From JACQCV01 sp964634555 (GTDB lineage Bacteria > Patescibacteriota > Minisyncoccia > Phycocordibacterales > UBA12445): a DNA stretch of 23,729 bases. The notes under the pieces were generated by a model. The model was not told where the DNA came from. It worked only from the letters and a program-made list of their open reading frames with translations, and did no database searches. The stretch's first letter is position 1. Each line of letters begins with the position of its first letter. The DNA lies in the NCBI GenBank assembly GCA_964634555.1, contig CAZWJJ010000010.1:1-23729 (forward strand), given 5' to 3'. Below are positions 15,826 through 23,623 of this stretch, piece after piece. The position numbers were made by a program, and so were the translations under genes.

Positions 15826-16713
15826 CTATTTTACTTCCCTCAAAACATCCGTTTTCATTTTTACAAATAGCTCATCCGAATATTTTGAAGATCCAGTCTC
15901 GGCCAATTCAACAGCCACCGCATATTGTTTTTTGACCATTGCGAATATCCAAGCCAGCATCAGATCGCGCTTGGTAGGATCCCAAGCCTTCATCTTATTA
16001 AAATATGATACCTCTGCCCAACAAGGCGAAGCCTTCGTAGCCACTCTCAGATCTTCTGTTTCATCTTCTGAAATACTATAAACCGGACCGCGTGACATCC
16101 TGCGGAAACCCAGGGGATTTATATCAGCCATCCAAAAGTTCTCCGCGTCCATAAATTTAAGTAGCTGCCATAATTTATCCTCACCCTTATAAGCATCAAT
16201 AATTCCCGGCTCAAAATCCGCCACCAGTATTCGCTTTCTGATCTCCGGATCTATATTTTGAAAAAGTCGCAGATCAGTACCCTGCGTATCAGTCTTGAAC
16301 CAATCTATCTTTTTAACTCCGGCCTCGCGAATAGCCCTGCTGAACTCCATGGAAGGAAGTTTAACTTTTTTCACGACAGTAAAAAGATCAGAGGCAAACC
16401 AATCCTGAAGTGAACTACTATCCGGCTCTAAAGTACTGGAACATGGCGGTGATTTAGTAAGAAAAAAATCGGCCGTCTGTATATTTTGAGAGGTCGCGAT
16501 CGCCGTAATCAATTTTAATTTTTTATAAACAGAATCGCTATCCTTGAGATGCGCCACATCTCTCTTGTCAGCATCAAATGCCACACAAATACTGTACGCT
16601 GCAAAACCTTTCCACTCTTTGTAGTAGCTATTGCCAGCACCAAGATCAACGAGAATAGGAGGCTCGCTTTGAAGCTCCGGGGTCTCTAATATCTCTTTAA
16701 AAATTTTTCTCAT
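15826..16713 (-). CDS. FkbM-family methyltransferase-like protein
   Basis: Probable SAM-dependent methyltransferase of 295 residues from the ATG chosen here. The SAM-binding loop is LVDLGAGNSYY (21-31), and WFKTDTQGTDLRLF (138-151) matches the FkbM motif that usually reads like D-x-x-K-x-D-x-x-G. FkbM enzymes O-methylate sugars or natural products, and genes of this type are common in glycan clusters. The frame is open 11 codons further, to a TTG at 16746, but the ATG at 16713 gives the usual short overlap (17 bases) with the rmlB stop and is preferred. The C-terminal 100 residues are less typical and unassigned. A methyl group on a sugar hydroxyl is the likely product; the target sugar is unknown. 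Confidence 0.78.
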   Translation of the reverse strand: MRKIFKEILETPELQSEPPILVDLGAGNSYYKEWKGFAAYSICVAFDADKRDVAHLKDSDSVYKKLKLITAIATSQNIQTADFFLTKSPPCSSTLEPDSSSLQDWFASDLFTVVKKVKLPSMEFSRAIREAGVKKIDWFKTDTQGTDLRLFQNIDPEIRKRILVADFEPGIIDAYKGEDKLWQLLKFMDAENFWMADINPLGFRRMSRGPVYSISEDETEDLRVATKASPCWAEVSYFNKMKAWDPTKRDLMLAWIFAMVKKQYAVAVELAETGSSKYSDELFVKMKTDVLREVK

Positions 16714-17653
16714 AATACTCAATTGTTTTTTTAATTCCCTCTTCAAAGGCTACCTTGGGTTTCCAGCCCAATTCCAAAAAAATCTCGGAAGAATCGATGG
16801 CATAACGAAAATCATGGCCGGCGCGATCGGATACAAAATCGATTGAACTCATCTCCTTACTCATCAATTTTATTATCCGTCCGACCAGATCAAGGTTATT
16901 TATCTCGCAGTCACCGCCAATATTATATACCATTCCATAACTTCCTTTATGAAATACCAAATCAATGGCTTCGATGTGATCTTGAACATATATCCAATCT
17001 CGGATATTCTGCCCCCTGCCATAAACAGGCACCTTTTTGCCCGACAATAGATTCAAAATTGTTTTGGGGATTAACTTTGATGAATCCTGATTTGGACCGT
17101 AATTGTTTGAACAGCGAGTTATAACTACATCAAGGCCAAAAGTCTTATTATAAGATCGGACCAAAAGATCCGCCGCGGCTTTCGATGCACTATATGGGCT
17201 ATTTGGAAGAATGGCGGAACTTCGAGTAAAAGATTTATCACTAGTATTCAAAGAACCGTACACTTCATCAGTCGAAATCTGATGGAATCTCCTGATATCG
17301 TATTTTTTAGCCAAGAATAATAAATTGTGTGTGCCATTAATATTTGTCTCGACAAATAAACTCGGATTTTCAATACTAAAATCAACATGGCTCTCTGCGG
17401 CAAAATGAATAATATCTGTCGGCTTATATTTTTTAAACAATACCTCGAGACCCAAAAGATCGCGAATATCGCATTTTTCAAAAAAATAATTCTTCTCGCC
17501 AACGACTTTTATATTCTTCAGATTTCCAGCATAAGTCAGAGCATCAATATTTATGAAAAAATAATCTCTATATTTAATAACAAAACTGTTCAAATAGTTA
17601 CTGCCAATGAAACCCGCTCCGCCAGTAATAAAAATAGTTTTTTTATATTCCAT
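16697..17653 (-). CDS. rmlB: dTDP-glucose 4,6-dehydratase (RmlB)
   Basis: Extended short-chain dehydrogenase of 318 residues, slightly shorter than the usual 340-360. It converts dTDP-glucose to dTDP-4-keto-6-deoxyglucose with bound NAD. Signatures are GGAGFIGS (11-18), the substrate loop DALTYAGN (37-44), the catalytic triplet TDE (128-130) in STDEVYG, YSASK (Y154, K158) and RCSNNYGP. DWIYVQDH, a late block shared by RmlB enzymes, is present. It overlaps the aminotransferase upstream by 11 bases and the methyltransferase downstream by 17. In this cluster its product feeds the ketoisomerase and aminotransferase just upstream; no rmlC or rmlD is present, so rhamnose is not the evident end product. 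Confidence 0.95.
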   Translation of the reverse strand: MEYKKTIFITGGAGFIGSNYLNSFVIKYRDYFFINIDALTYAGNLKNIKVVGEKNYFFEKCDIRDLLGLEVLFKKYKPTDIIHFAAESHVDFSIENPSLFVETNINGTHNLLFLAKKYDIRRFHQISTDEVYGSLNTSDKSFTRSSAILPNSPYSASKAAADLLVRSYNKTFGLDVVITRCSNNYGPNQDSSKLIPKTILNLLSGKKVPVYGRGQNIRDWIYVQDHIEAIDLVFHKGSYGMVYNIGGDCEINNLDLVGRIIKLMSKEMSSIDFVSDRAGHDFRYAIDSSEIFLELGWKPKVAFEEGIKKTIEYYEKNF

Positions 17654-18740
17654 AAAATTCTCTGATAGCTGAAGTTATTTCAGATATTTCCGAGATCTCC
17701 ATAAACGGATGTATGGGTAAAGATAAAATTCTGCCTGCATTTCTCTCTGTATTAAAAAGCTGTAAGTTATTATACTCCCTGAAACATTTTTGCAGATGGA
17801 TTGGAATAGGATAATGGATCAAGGTTGGTATGGCTCTTTTTTCCAAAAACTGCTTGAGCTCATCGCGACGATCGCAGGCCACGACAAAAAGATGATATAC
17901 ATGCTCTGCATTCGTGCGTAATTTCGGCAATTCAATCTGCGTAATATCTGATAGTTGTCTTAGATATTCATCTGCAATCGCCTGTCTATTTTTATTTTGT
18001 TCATTTAGATATTTCAACTGAACCAAGAGTATCGCGGCTTGCAATTCATCAAGCCGACTATTAAGTCCATAGACTTCGTGTTCATAACGATTCTTCTGGC
18101 CATAATTCCTGATCATTCTGCACTTCTCATCAATTTGGCTATCTGATGTTATGATAACGCCAGCATCACCAAAAGCGCCTAAATTCTTTGTTGGGTATGA
18201 ACTAAAACAAGCAACATCTCCAAAAGTACCAACTTTTCTTCCGTTGAATAACGCGCCATGGGCCTGGGAACAATCCTCAATAACAAAAAGATCTCTTCTA
18301 TCAGCCAACTCCATAATTTTCGCTATATCGCAAGACTGGCCATAAAGATGAACCGGTAGAATCGCCTTAGTTCTTTCTGTAATCTTTTCTTCGATTTTAT
18401 CGGCATCAATGTGGTGATATTCATCGACATCTATAAAAACCGGTTTTGCTCCGACCGCAATGATTGCCAGCGATGATGCAACTGCAGAATGTGATGTAGT
18501 TATAACCTCATCACCAGCCCCAATCCCCAGAGCCATTAATCCGATCTGCAAAGCCTCGAGGCCATTCGCGACGCCGATGGCATATTTTGAACCAATATAA
18601 CCCGAAAATTCTTTTTCAAATTCGGCAACCTTCGGACCGAGAATATAATAGCCTGACTCCAACACTGTCTTTATCGCACCATCAAATTCATCCTTTTTTG
18701 CCTGATACTGTTTTTTAAAATCGTTAAAGAGGATTGTCAT
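17643..18740 (-). CDS. dTDP-3-keto-6-deoxyhexose 3-aminotransferase (FdtB/QdtB-like)
   Basis: PLP-dependent DegT/DnrJ/EryC1/StrS aminotransferase of 365 residues. The PLP lysine is K185 in SYPTKNLGAFGDAG, a block typical of enzymes that aminate C3 of dTDP-3-keto-6-deoxy sugars and unlike the GNKTMTTGEGG of the perosamine-like paralogue in this window. D156 in VIEDCSQAHGA contacts the PLP ring nitrogen. It would give dTDP-3-amino-3,6-dideoxy-galactose (Fuc3N) or -glucose (Qui3N), depending on the stereochemistry set by the ketoisomerase. Its start lies inside the end of the ketoisomerase gene (17-base overlap), and it overlaps rmlB by 11, so the pathway genes are translationally linked. An N-acyltransferase of the FdtC/QdtC kind is not adjacent. 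Confidence 0.92.
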   Translation of the reverse strand: MTILFNDFKKQYQAKKDEFDGAIKTVLESGYYILGPKVAEFEKEFSGYIGSKYAIGVANGLEALQIGLMALGIGAGDEVITTSHSAVASSLAIIAVGAKPVFIDVDEYHHIDADKIEEKITERTKAILPVHLYGQSCDIAKIMELADRRDLFVIEDCSQAHGALFNGRKVGTFGDVACFSSYPTKNLGAFGDAGVIITSDSQIDEKCRMIRNYGQKNRYEHEVYGLNSRLDELQAAILLVQLKYLNEQNKNRQAIADEYLRQLSDITQIELPKLRTNAEHVYHLFVVACDRRDELKQFLEKRAIPTLIHYPIPIHLQKCFREYNNLQLFNTERNAGRILSLPIHPFMEISEISEITSAIREFYGI

Positions 18741-19161
18741 CGTCTTTTATATATTTAAGAAAATCATCATAACTCCGGATATAATCACTCTCATCATAAA
18801 AATCATTTGCAAAAACAAGTATAACACAGTCGGCCGAGAAGTTAGTCATAGTGTGCCACAAACTTCTACCGAGCAAAATTCCTATAGCTGGATCATCCAT
18901 TTTTATTATCTGTTTGTCTTTACCGTCATCAAGTCCGAGATCAAAACTTCCATTAACGCAAAATATCACCTGCTCAAGTTTCTTGTGAGCATGTTTGCCG
19001 CGAACCGCCGATCTTTCCTGTAAATGATTTATGTAGTAAACCCTTTTTATCTGAAAAGGAATCGACCTACCCGACTCGGCTATTATCAACTTACCGTCAG
19101 CACCGTCATTAAACGACTGCAAAATAATCCAGCCGGAATTTTTAACATTAATTTTTTCCAT
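18724..19161 (-). CDS. dTDP-4-keto-6-deoxyglucose 3,4-ketoisomerase (FdtA/QdtA family cupin)
   Basis: Small cupin enzyme of 145 residues, the full family length. It moves the keto group of dTDP-4-keto-6-deoxyglucose from C4 to C3. The signature RGKHAHKKLEQV (54-65) carries the two active-site histidines (57, 59), and IKRVYYI, WHTM and DESDYIR are also family blocks. FdtA yields the galacto and QdtA the gluco epimer. I cannot tell which from the sequence: the residue after WHTM is Thr, not the His or Arg I would expect from memory for the two types. It overlaps rmlA upstream by 14 bases and the aminotransferase downstream by 17, as expected for one pathway. Confidence 0.93.
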   Translation of the reverse strand: MEKINVKNSGWIILQSFNDGADGKLIIAESGRSIPFQIKRVYYINHLQERSAVRGKHAHKKLEQVIFCVNGSFDLGLDDGKDKQIIKMDDPAIGILLGRSLWHTMTNFSADCVILVFANDFYDESDYIRSYDDFLKYIKDDDNPL

Positions 19162-19885
19162 TTTTTTTCTTCATATAAATAGAGGCCTCCACTAAACTAT
19201 CAAAAGTCCCGATATCAAACCATGCCTTTTTTAAAATTGCCGAAGACAGCTTCCCCTCCTTTAAAAATTTATTATTGATATAGGTAATCTCAAATTCTCC
19301 ACGAGTCGATCTAGGCTGGCCAATCATTTTAACAAATACGCTCTTATCATACAGATACAAGCCGACAACCGCCAGATCGGATTTTGGTTTCTTTGGCTTC
19401 TCTTCTATATTAACTATCAATCCCATCTTATCTATCGTTGCGATGCCAAAACGCTTCGGATCGCCAACTTTCTTCAAAAAAACTGTTGCCCCGCCCTTAA
19501 AATTTTTTACAGGAGAGGAAATATCATCTTCCAATATATTATCCCCCAAATACAGCAAACAGTCATCATCACCAACATAATCCTTCGCTATATACAAACC
19601 ATCAGCTATACCTGAGGCCTCATTCTGGATGCCATAAACGATCTGAATCTGCTTGCCTGTTTTTTTGGAAATAAAATTTTTGCCCGAACCCAAAAGACCG
19701 ACAAAATCCTCCATATGCTCTGGTGAAGTGACAATCATAATCTTATCAATACCGGCGGAGACAATTTTTTCTATAACGTAATATATGACAGGCTTATTAT
19801 AAACCGGCAACAAATGTTTGTTAGTAATGAGAGTCAGCGGCCGCAAACGCGTACCCTTGCCACCAGCTAAAATTACAGCTTTCAT
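19148..19885 (-). CDS. rmlA: Glucose-1-phosphate thymidylyltransferase, short form (RmlA)
   Basis: Nucleotidyltransferase of 245 residues that makes dTDP-glucose from dTTP and glucose-1-phosphate. The nucleotide site LAGGKGTRLRPLT (6-18) is intact, with a Lys (K23) in the following loop where substrate is bound, and the metal-binding Asp lies in YLGDN (D115). EEKPKKPKSDLAVVGLYLYD is the usual sugar-site block. The protein ends about 45 residues before classical RmlA (about 290), so it lacks the C-terminal helical part involved in dTDP-rhamnose feedback in long forms. Short forms are known in many bacteria and archaea. It starts by an ATGA overlap with the upstream glycosyltransferase and begins the dTDP-amino-sugar block. 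Confidence 0.94.
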   Translation of the reverse strand: MKAVILAGGKGTRLRPLTLITNKHLLPVYNKPVIYYVIEKIVSAGIDKIMIVTSPEHMEDFVGLLGSGKNFISKKTGKQIQIVYGIQNEASGIADGLYIAKDYVGDDDCLLYLGDNILEDDISSPVKNFKGGATVFLKKVGDPKRFGIATIDKMGLIVNIEEKPKKPKSDLAVVGLYLYDKSVFVKMIGQPRSTRGEFEITYINNKFLKEGKLSSAILKKAWFDIGTFDSLVEASIYMKKKNGKN

Positions 19886-20874
19886 AAATTTATATACTGC
19901 TTTAACGGCCGGAGATAATATTTCATCCGAGATATGCCGTGATCGTGCATAAATTCGGCCAAACTTGTCCTTATATTCGGCCGTTCAATCAATCCATAAT
20001 TAAAATTCTTATCGACTCCCTTAATCATTTCAAGTGAATTATAAAGAGCATCAGCGTAAGGACGATAAATATATTTCTTCTCGACTGAAAATCTTGTGTA
20101 AGCGTAATCATTCGTCGGGCCATATGAAAACAGATAATGCTTGGGGTAAATTTTAAAACCGGAAAAATGAAAAAAAATAATCGGGTCTTCATCCAACACT
20201 GCTCGAGCGCCATCATATCGAACGCGGTAATTAGATATATTCCAAGGCGCGGCGCATGCACCCTTGTGATCAATAGAGACGACATTTTTAAATCTCGACT
20301 CAAACTGATCGAGATATTTTTGATCTCCATAAAGACCATCTTCGGTCCGATTATAACACCAATTGAGACATTCCTGCCTCCACCAATCCAAACATCTTCG
20401 GCCATCACCATCATTTTTAAAAATAAGCATGCCGACATTATACTTGCCATATTTTTCCTCTGATCCTCTCCTCAACAATCTATGTGGAATGATCGCGACT
20501 GATCCTAAACCCAATTGATCATAAACAGTCTTCGGTGAATCAAAAAAATATAGATCGGCATCAACATACGCCACTGATTCAATCTGTGAATTTTTATTCA
20601 AAACCCACCATGGAAAATTTGACGAAAGCGTCCAAAGGTATTCGACAAACGACCGATTGGCTTTTGCAGTGAGGATTGGCTGATCCTCAATCTCACTCAA
20701 AGAAACCAGAGTAACATTAGGCAATTTTAACAAACTTAAGATCCGATGAGTTTCATCATCTATACATAATATCCAAAGATGAAAATCGCTCATTTTGGAC
20801 GAAATGGAATTATATAGAGCCAAACCCTTAAAAAGAAAATTTTTATCGAACAATGTACACATGTTGTACTTCAT
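19882..20874 (-). CDS. GT-A-type glycosyltransferase-like protein (uncharacterised family)
   Basis: A 330-residue protein with the look of a GT-A glycosyltransferase. It opens MCTLFDKNFLFKGLALYNSI, like GT8-type enzymes, and carries a DxD motif in YVDADLYFFDSP (D105, D107), NVGMLIFKND, and YGDQKYLDQF. The pattern closely matches a widespread family of uncharacterised proteins in surface-glycan clusters that I know only as putative nucleotide-diphospho-sugar transferases. It has no membrane segment. It starts by a 4-base ATGA overlap with the TIGR04325 methyltransferase gene and ends by a 4-base overlap with rmlA. Glycosyl transfer is likely; the donor may be one of the dTDP sugars made by the next genes, which is only positional inference. 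Confidence 0.8.
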   Translation of the reverse strand: MKYNMCTLFDKNFLFKGLALYNSISSKMSDFHLWILCIDDETHRILSLLKLPNVTLVSLSEIEDQPILTAKANRSFVEYLWTLSSNFPWWVLNKNSQIESVAYVDADLYFFDSPKTVYDQLGLGSVAIIPHRLLRRGSEEKYGKYNVGMLIFKNDGDGRRCLDWWRQECLNWCYNRTEDGLYGDQKYLDQFESRFKNVVSIDHKGACAAPWNISNYRVRYDGARAVLDEDPIIFFHFSGFKIYPKHYLFSYGPTNDYAYTRFSVEKKYIYRPYADALYNSLEMIKGVDKNFNYGLIERPNIRTSLAEFMHDHGISRMKYYLRPLKQYINL

Positions 20875-21671
20875 CTCTTTTTTCTATAAAGCATCCCTCT
20901 CATCTTGCACTCTTTAACACCCTTAATCTGAGGCGCATCAAATTCTGCTAGCCTAATATAGCCATCCTCCAATATCGCCTTAATTCGTTCTTGATCTAAA
21001 AACCAAACCGGATAACTAGCTTCATAGATCGTCGGTGTCACACGCTGAACCTTTATACAATCTAGACCGGTCTCATTGAAAAATGGTGTCTTGTCTATAA
21101 AAATATATTCGAAATTATAATGCTTTAGATCTTTCAAAAAACTGTACGGATCTTCCAGATACTGTAAAACACTTGATAAAATTATGAGATTCGCTCCGTT
21201 GCGGCATTCTCCAATCGTTTTAAAAAATTTCAAACTTTCATGCGCAAAACTCTTCTTTCCACGCTCGACAAAATTGCGCTGCCAAACTATTTTCCATTTC
21301 AATTCAACCCCCTCCAGCATACTGCGATTTTGAAAGTAACTGCTCCCCAAAGATCCACCAAAGTCGATTAAATCGAGTTTTTTATCGTTTTGAATCGCCA
21401 CTAAAAGCAAAGTACTAAGCAAAGGAAATGAATATTGTATTTCATTAAATAGAACAGAATCCCTTTCATATTTTGCCTCGCCATTTTTAACTTTCAATAG
21501 TGCATCGCTGACCTTATCCAAAATATGCCGGTCATCATAACCTGTCGAATCTTTTTTAGCCTCAATCCAACTTTTGTAATCTCCAAAAAATCCCGGATCT
21601 TTAAGGCCCCTCATCTTCCGATAGATCTTTATAGCTCCGGATGGAATGAATTTTTCCAACTGCTTATTCAT
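20871..21671 (-). CDS. TIGR04325-family putative methyltransferase
   Basis: Predicted SAM-dependent methyltransferase of 266 residues. It shows a run of family blocks: GDYKSWIEA (30-38), YERDSVLFN (68-76), the SAM loop DFGGSLGSSYFQNR (103-116), SSVLQYLEDPY (166-176), IDKTPF, and YEASYPVWF. These match the TIGR04325 (LIC12133-like) methyltransferases found in lipopolysaccharide and capsule clusters, none with a known substrate as far as I know. In most members I recall, the block after the loop reads VVEQ; here it is IVWQ, so the acidic residue that would hold the SAM ribose may be lost or moved. It begins 8 nt after the fusion protein's stop and overlaps the next gene by 4 bases. Confidence 0.85.
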   Translation of the reverse strand: MNKQLEKFIPSGAIKIYRKMRGLKDPGFFGDYKSWIEAKKDSTGYDDRHILDKVSDALLKVKNGEAKYERDSVLFNEIQYSFPLLSTLLLVAIQNDKKLDLIDFGGSLGSSYFQNRSMLEGVELKWKIVWQRNFVERGKKSFAHESLKFFKTIGECRNGANLIILSSVLQYLEDPYSFLKDLKHYNFEYIFIDKTPFFNETGLDCIKVQRVTPTIYEASYPVWFLDQERIKAILEDGYIRLAEFDAPQIKGVKECKMRGMLYRKKR

Positions 21672-21679
21672 CGAACAAA

Positions 21680-23623
21680 TTATTTTATCGCTTCATCTAA
21701 ATTTCTTCGTGGAAAAACATCCAACAAACTTCCCGGCGTGCAATTATAAATAGAAACAACTTTTTCTTGTGCATAATCTCTGATCCTTTTATAAATTCCC
21801 CACAAAGTTATATATGATCTTAGTTCATCCTCAAAGGCGCTACTTGACCAGCCGCTATAACCAAGCTTAGTCATGGCATTATTTTTCTCGTCATAAAAAT
21901 GCCGAGTCTCTCCAAAATGCAAAAGCCAATCATGATCAACACCCAGGAGATTTATCTCCTTGCAACCCACATAGAGAGCCAAATATAGGCCGAGATGTGG
22001 TGAAGATTGTATAGTAGGTAATGGCTTAGTGAAGTCTACCTTTTTAGTAAAATGACCTAATCTTCCATCGCCTACAAAATAATAGTAAACTTTTTGTTTT
22101 TTAAATACCCCATATTTATCCACTATATGCTTATCCTTTAGGGCAACAAATATCTCCTGGCCATCAGGAAAATGTGCCTCAGCATCCTTGAACCATGCTG
22201 CAAACTGCTCATCTGTTACAGGTGAATGCGAACCGACAAAAAAATGATACTTTGGCTTAATTTTTTTGAAGTCCGGATGGATAAAAAAGTTGCTCAGGCT
22301 AATGCAAAATTCCCCCTGCAATCTACTCAGATCTTGATCTTTAATAGACGGGCCGGTCGCCAATATAAAACACTTTTTTCCAACATGCTGATCCCTCAGT
22401 TCAACATTTTTAGTCAACACCGATCGGTTCTTCCAGTAGAATAAAAATCTTTTTGCAAAATCTTTTTTCTCCCGGCGAATACCGTTCATATATGATACCG
22501 CTGGTCCAAAAATCGGTAGCTTTTTCAATCGCTCACGAATAACTTTAGACGGATCCTTGCTAATAAAATCTGTAATCTCATCGACATAAAGCCGACCGGT
22601 CTTTGGATTTACACTTTCCAAAAAAATTATCATATCGTCGCGTTCTCTCTTTAATCCAAAAATGCGGCCCAATTTCCAGACAACCCGAGCCGTCGGAGAG
22701 ATAACAAACTTAGCCTTTTCAGCATTAAAAGTTATCAAATATCGTGTGATCACCCATTTCTCAATGCCAAGCTTAGCCAAAATATAATAAATATTGGCAA
22801 AAAAACAGAAAGTTCCCTGATAGTGAACGAAGGCCAGCGGCTTATTTCCTGGCTGGAGAGAGTGCCACCTAGTATAAGCTAAAAGATTCTGATAATAAGA
22901 AAAACGAAAGTCAAAAACCTTGCTGATATTATCCTGTTTAATAATACCGGCCCCAACAATATAGCCCAACAGATCATTATCACTGCCGATCGGATTGCGA
23001 TAAAGAGTCTGATTGCAAAGCTCAGTCTCGTTTTTTCTCAAATCCTCCTTCTTAGAAGATGCCTCCTCGGAATATCCAATAATATTACCCTCCAATTTCT
23101 TTAATTCCCTCTCATAAGTCTCAAACCAACTAAAATCTGAAACTGAAACCAAGGCTGGGCAACCTTGAAGCATAAAAGTTTTACCCTTAGTATCCTCAGC
23201 AATCTCATCAAGCGACGCATGCAGTATTACGTCAGAATCCAAGTGCCAAAACTGCTTGTCTTTAGCACCCTCCTTAGCGATAATATTTTTAAAAGCGATC
23301 CAACGCAAAAAACAGTTGCGTTCAAACTTCGAGTAGTAATTTTTTATCTTCGGATATTGCGAGACAATCTTTTTAAATTCAGCTGTGTAGTCCACCATAT
23401 CCAAACCCAGCGCCCTTAACTCCTTAATATAATTCGGCGAAATATTTTCATAGCCTTCCAAAATAACCACCCGCACGCGCGCCTGTGGTTTATATTTAAT
23501 TACACTTTGCCCCAACAATCGAAGCGGTATTAATTTTTCAAAAGGTATCTGTGCCCGAAATGAATCATCGTCCTTGTTATACCAAGCAGATGTATAAAAA
23601 ATTGGCTGGCTATTATAATCCAT
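21680..23623 (-). CDS. Two-domain protein: glycosyltransferase-like + DUF115/MptE-like
   Basis: A 647-residue fusion. The N-terminal half (about 1-330) looks like a GT-A glycosyltransferase, with IFYTSAWYNKDDDSF at the start and the DxD-type motif HLDSDVILH (D129, D131). A basic linker (about 365-410) leads to a C-terminal domain (about 418-635) that begins GKKCFILATGPSIKDQDL and contains INLLGVDHDW. Both match the DUF115 / 6-hydroxymethylpterin-pyrophosphokinase-like group, which includes flagellin-glycosylating Maf proteins. The frame is open 15 codons further, to 23668, but the ATG at 23623 is preferred: it follows AAAGG by 10 nt and gives an 11-base overlap with the upstream gene. A glycan-assembly enzyme with two activities is the best guess; no substrate can be named. 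Confidence 0.75.
   Translation of the reverse strand: MDYNSQPIFYTSAWYNKDDDSFRAQIPFEKLIPLRLLGQSVIKYKPQARVRVVILEGYENISPNYIKELRALGLDMVDYTAEFKKIVSQYPKIKNYYSKFERNCFLRWIAFKNIIAKEGAKDKQFWHLDSDVILHASLDEIAEDTKGKTFMLQGCPALVSVSDFSWFETYERELKKLEGNIIGYSEEASSKKEDLRKNETELCNQTLYRNPIGSDNDLLGYIVGAGIIKQDNISKVFDFRFSYYQNLLAYTRWHSLQPGNKPLAFVHYQGTFCFFANIYYILAKLGIEKWVITRYLITFNAEKAKFVISPTARVVWKLGRIFGLKRERDDMIIFLESVNPKTGRLYVDEITDFISKDPSKVIRERLKKLPIFGPAVSYMNGIRREKKDFAKRFLFYWKNRSVLTKNVELRDQHVGKKCFILATGPSIKDQDLSRLQGEFCISLSNFFIHPDFKKIKPKYHFFVGSHSPVTDEQFAAWFKDAEAHFPDGQEIFVALKDKHIVDKYGVFKKQKVYYYFVGDGRLGHFTKKVDFTKPLPTIQSSPHLGLYLALYVGCKEINLLGVDHDWLLHFGETRHFYDEKNNAMTKLGYSGWSSSAFEDELRSYITLWGIYKRIRDYAQEKVVSIYNCTPGSLLDVFPRRNLDEAIK

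Noticed and set aside
15826..16746. Longer start (TTG at 16746) for the FkbM-type methyltransferase
   Set aside because: It would overlap rmlB by 50 bases and uses a TTG, while the ATG at 16713 gives a 17-base overlap like the neighbouring junctions.
9683..18740. DNA similarity between the two aminotransferase genes (near 10400 and 18360) as a recent duplication or repeat
   Set aside because: The similarity is confined to a conserved protein block (KITE+TKAI); PLP motifs and the rest differ in the way expected of old, functionally distinct paralogues.
20025..20463. Open frames of 108 and 141 codons on both strands within the GT-A gene
   Set aside because: Both overlap the well-conserved frame with YVDADLYFF; their translations show no domain and look like frame shadows.
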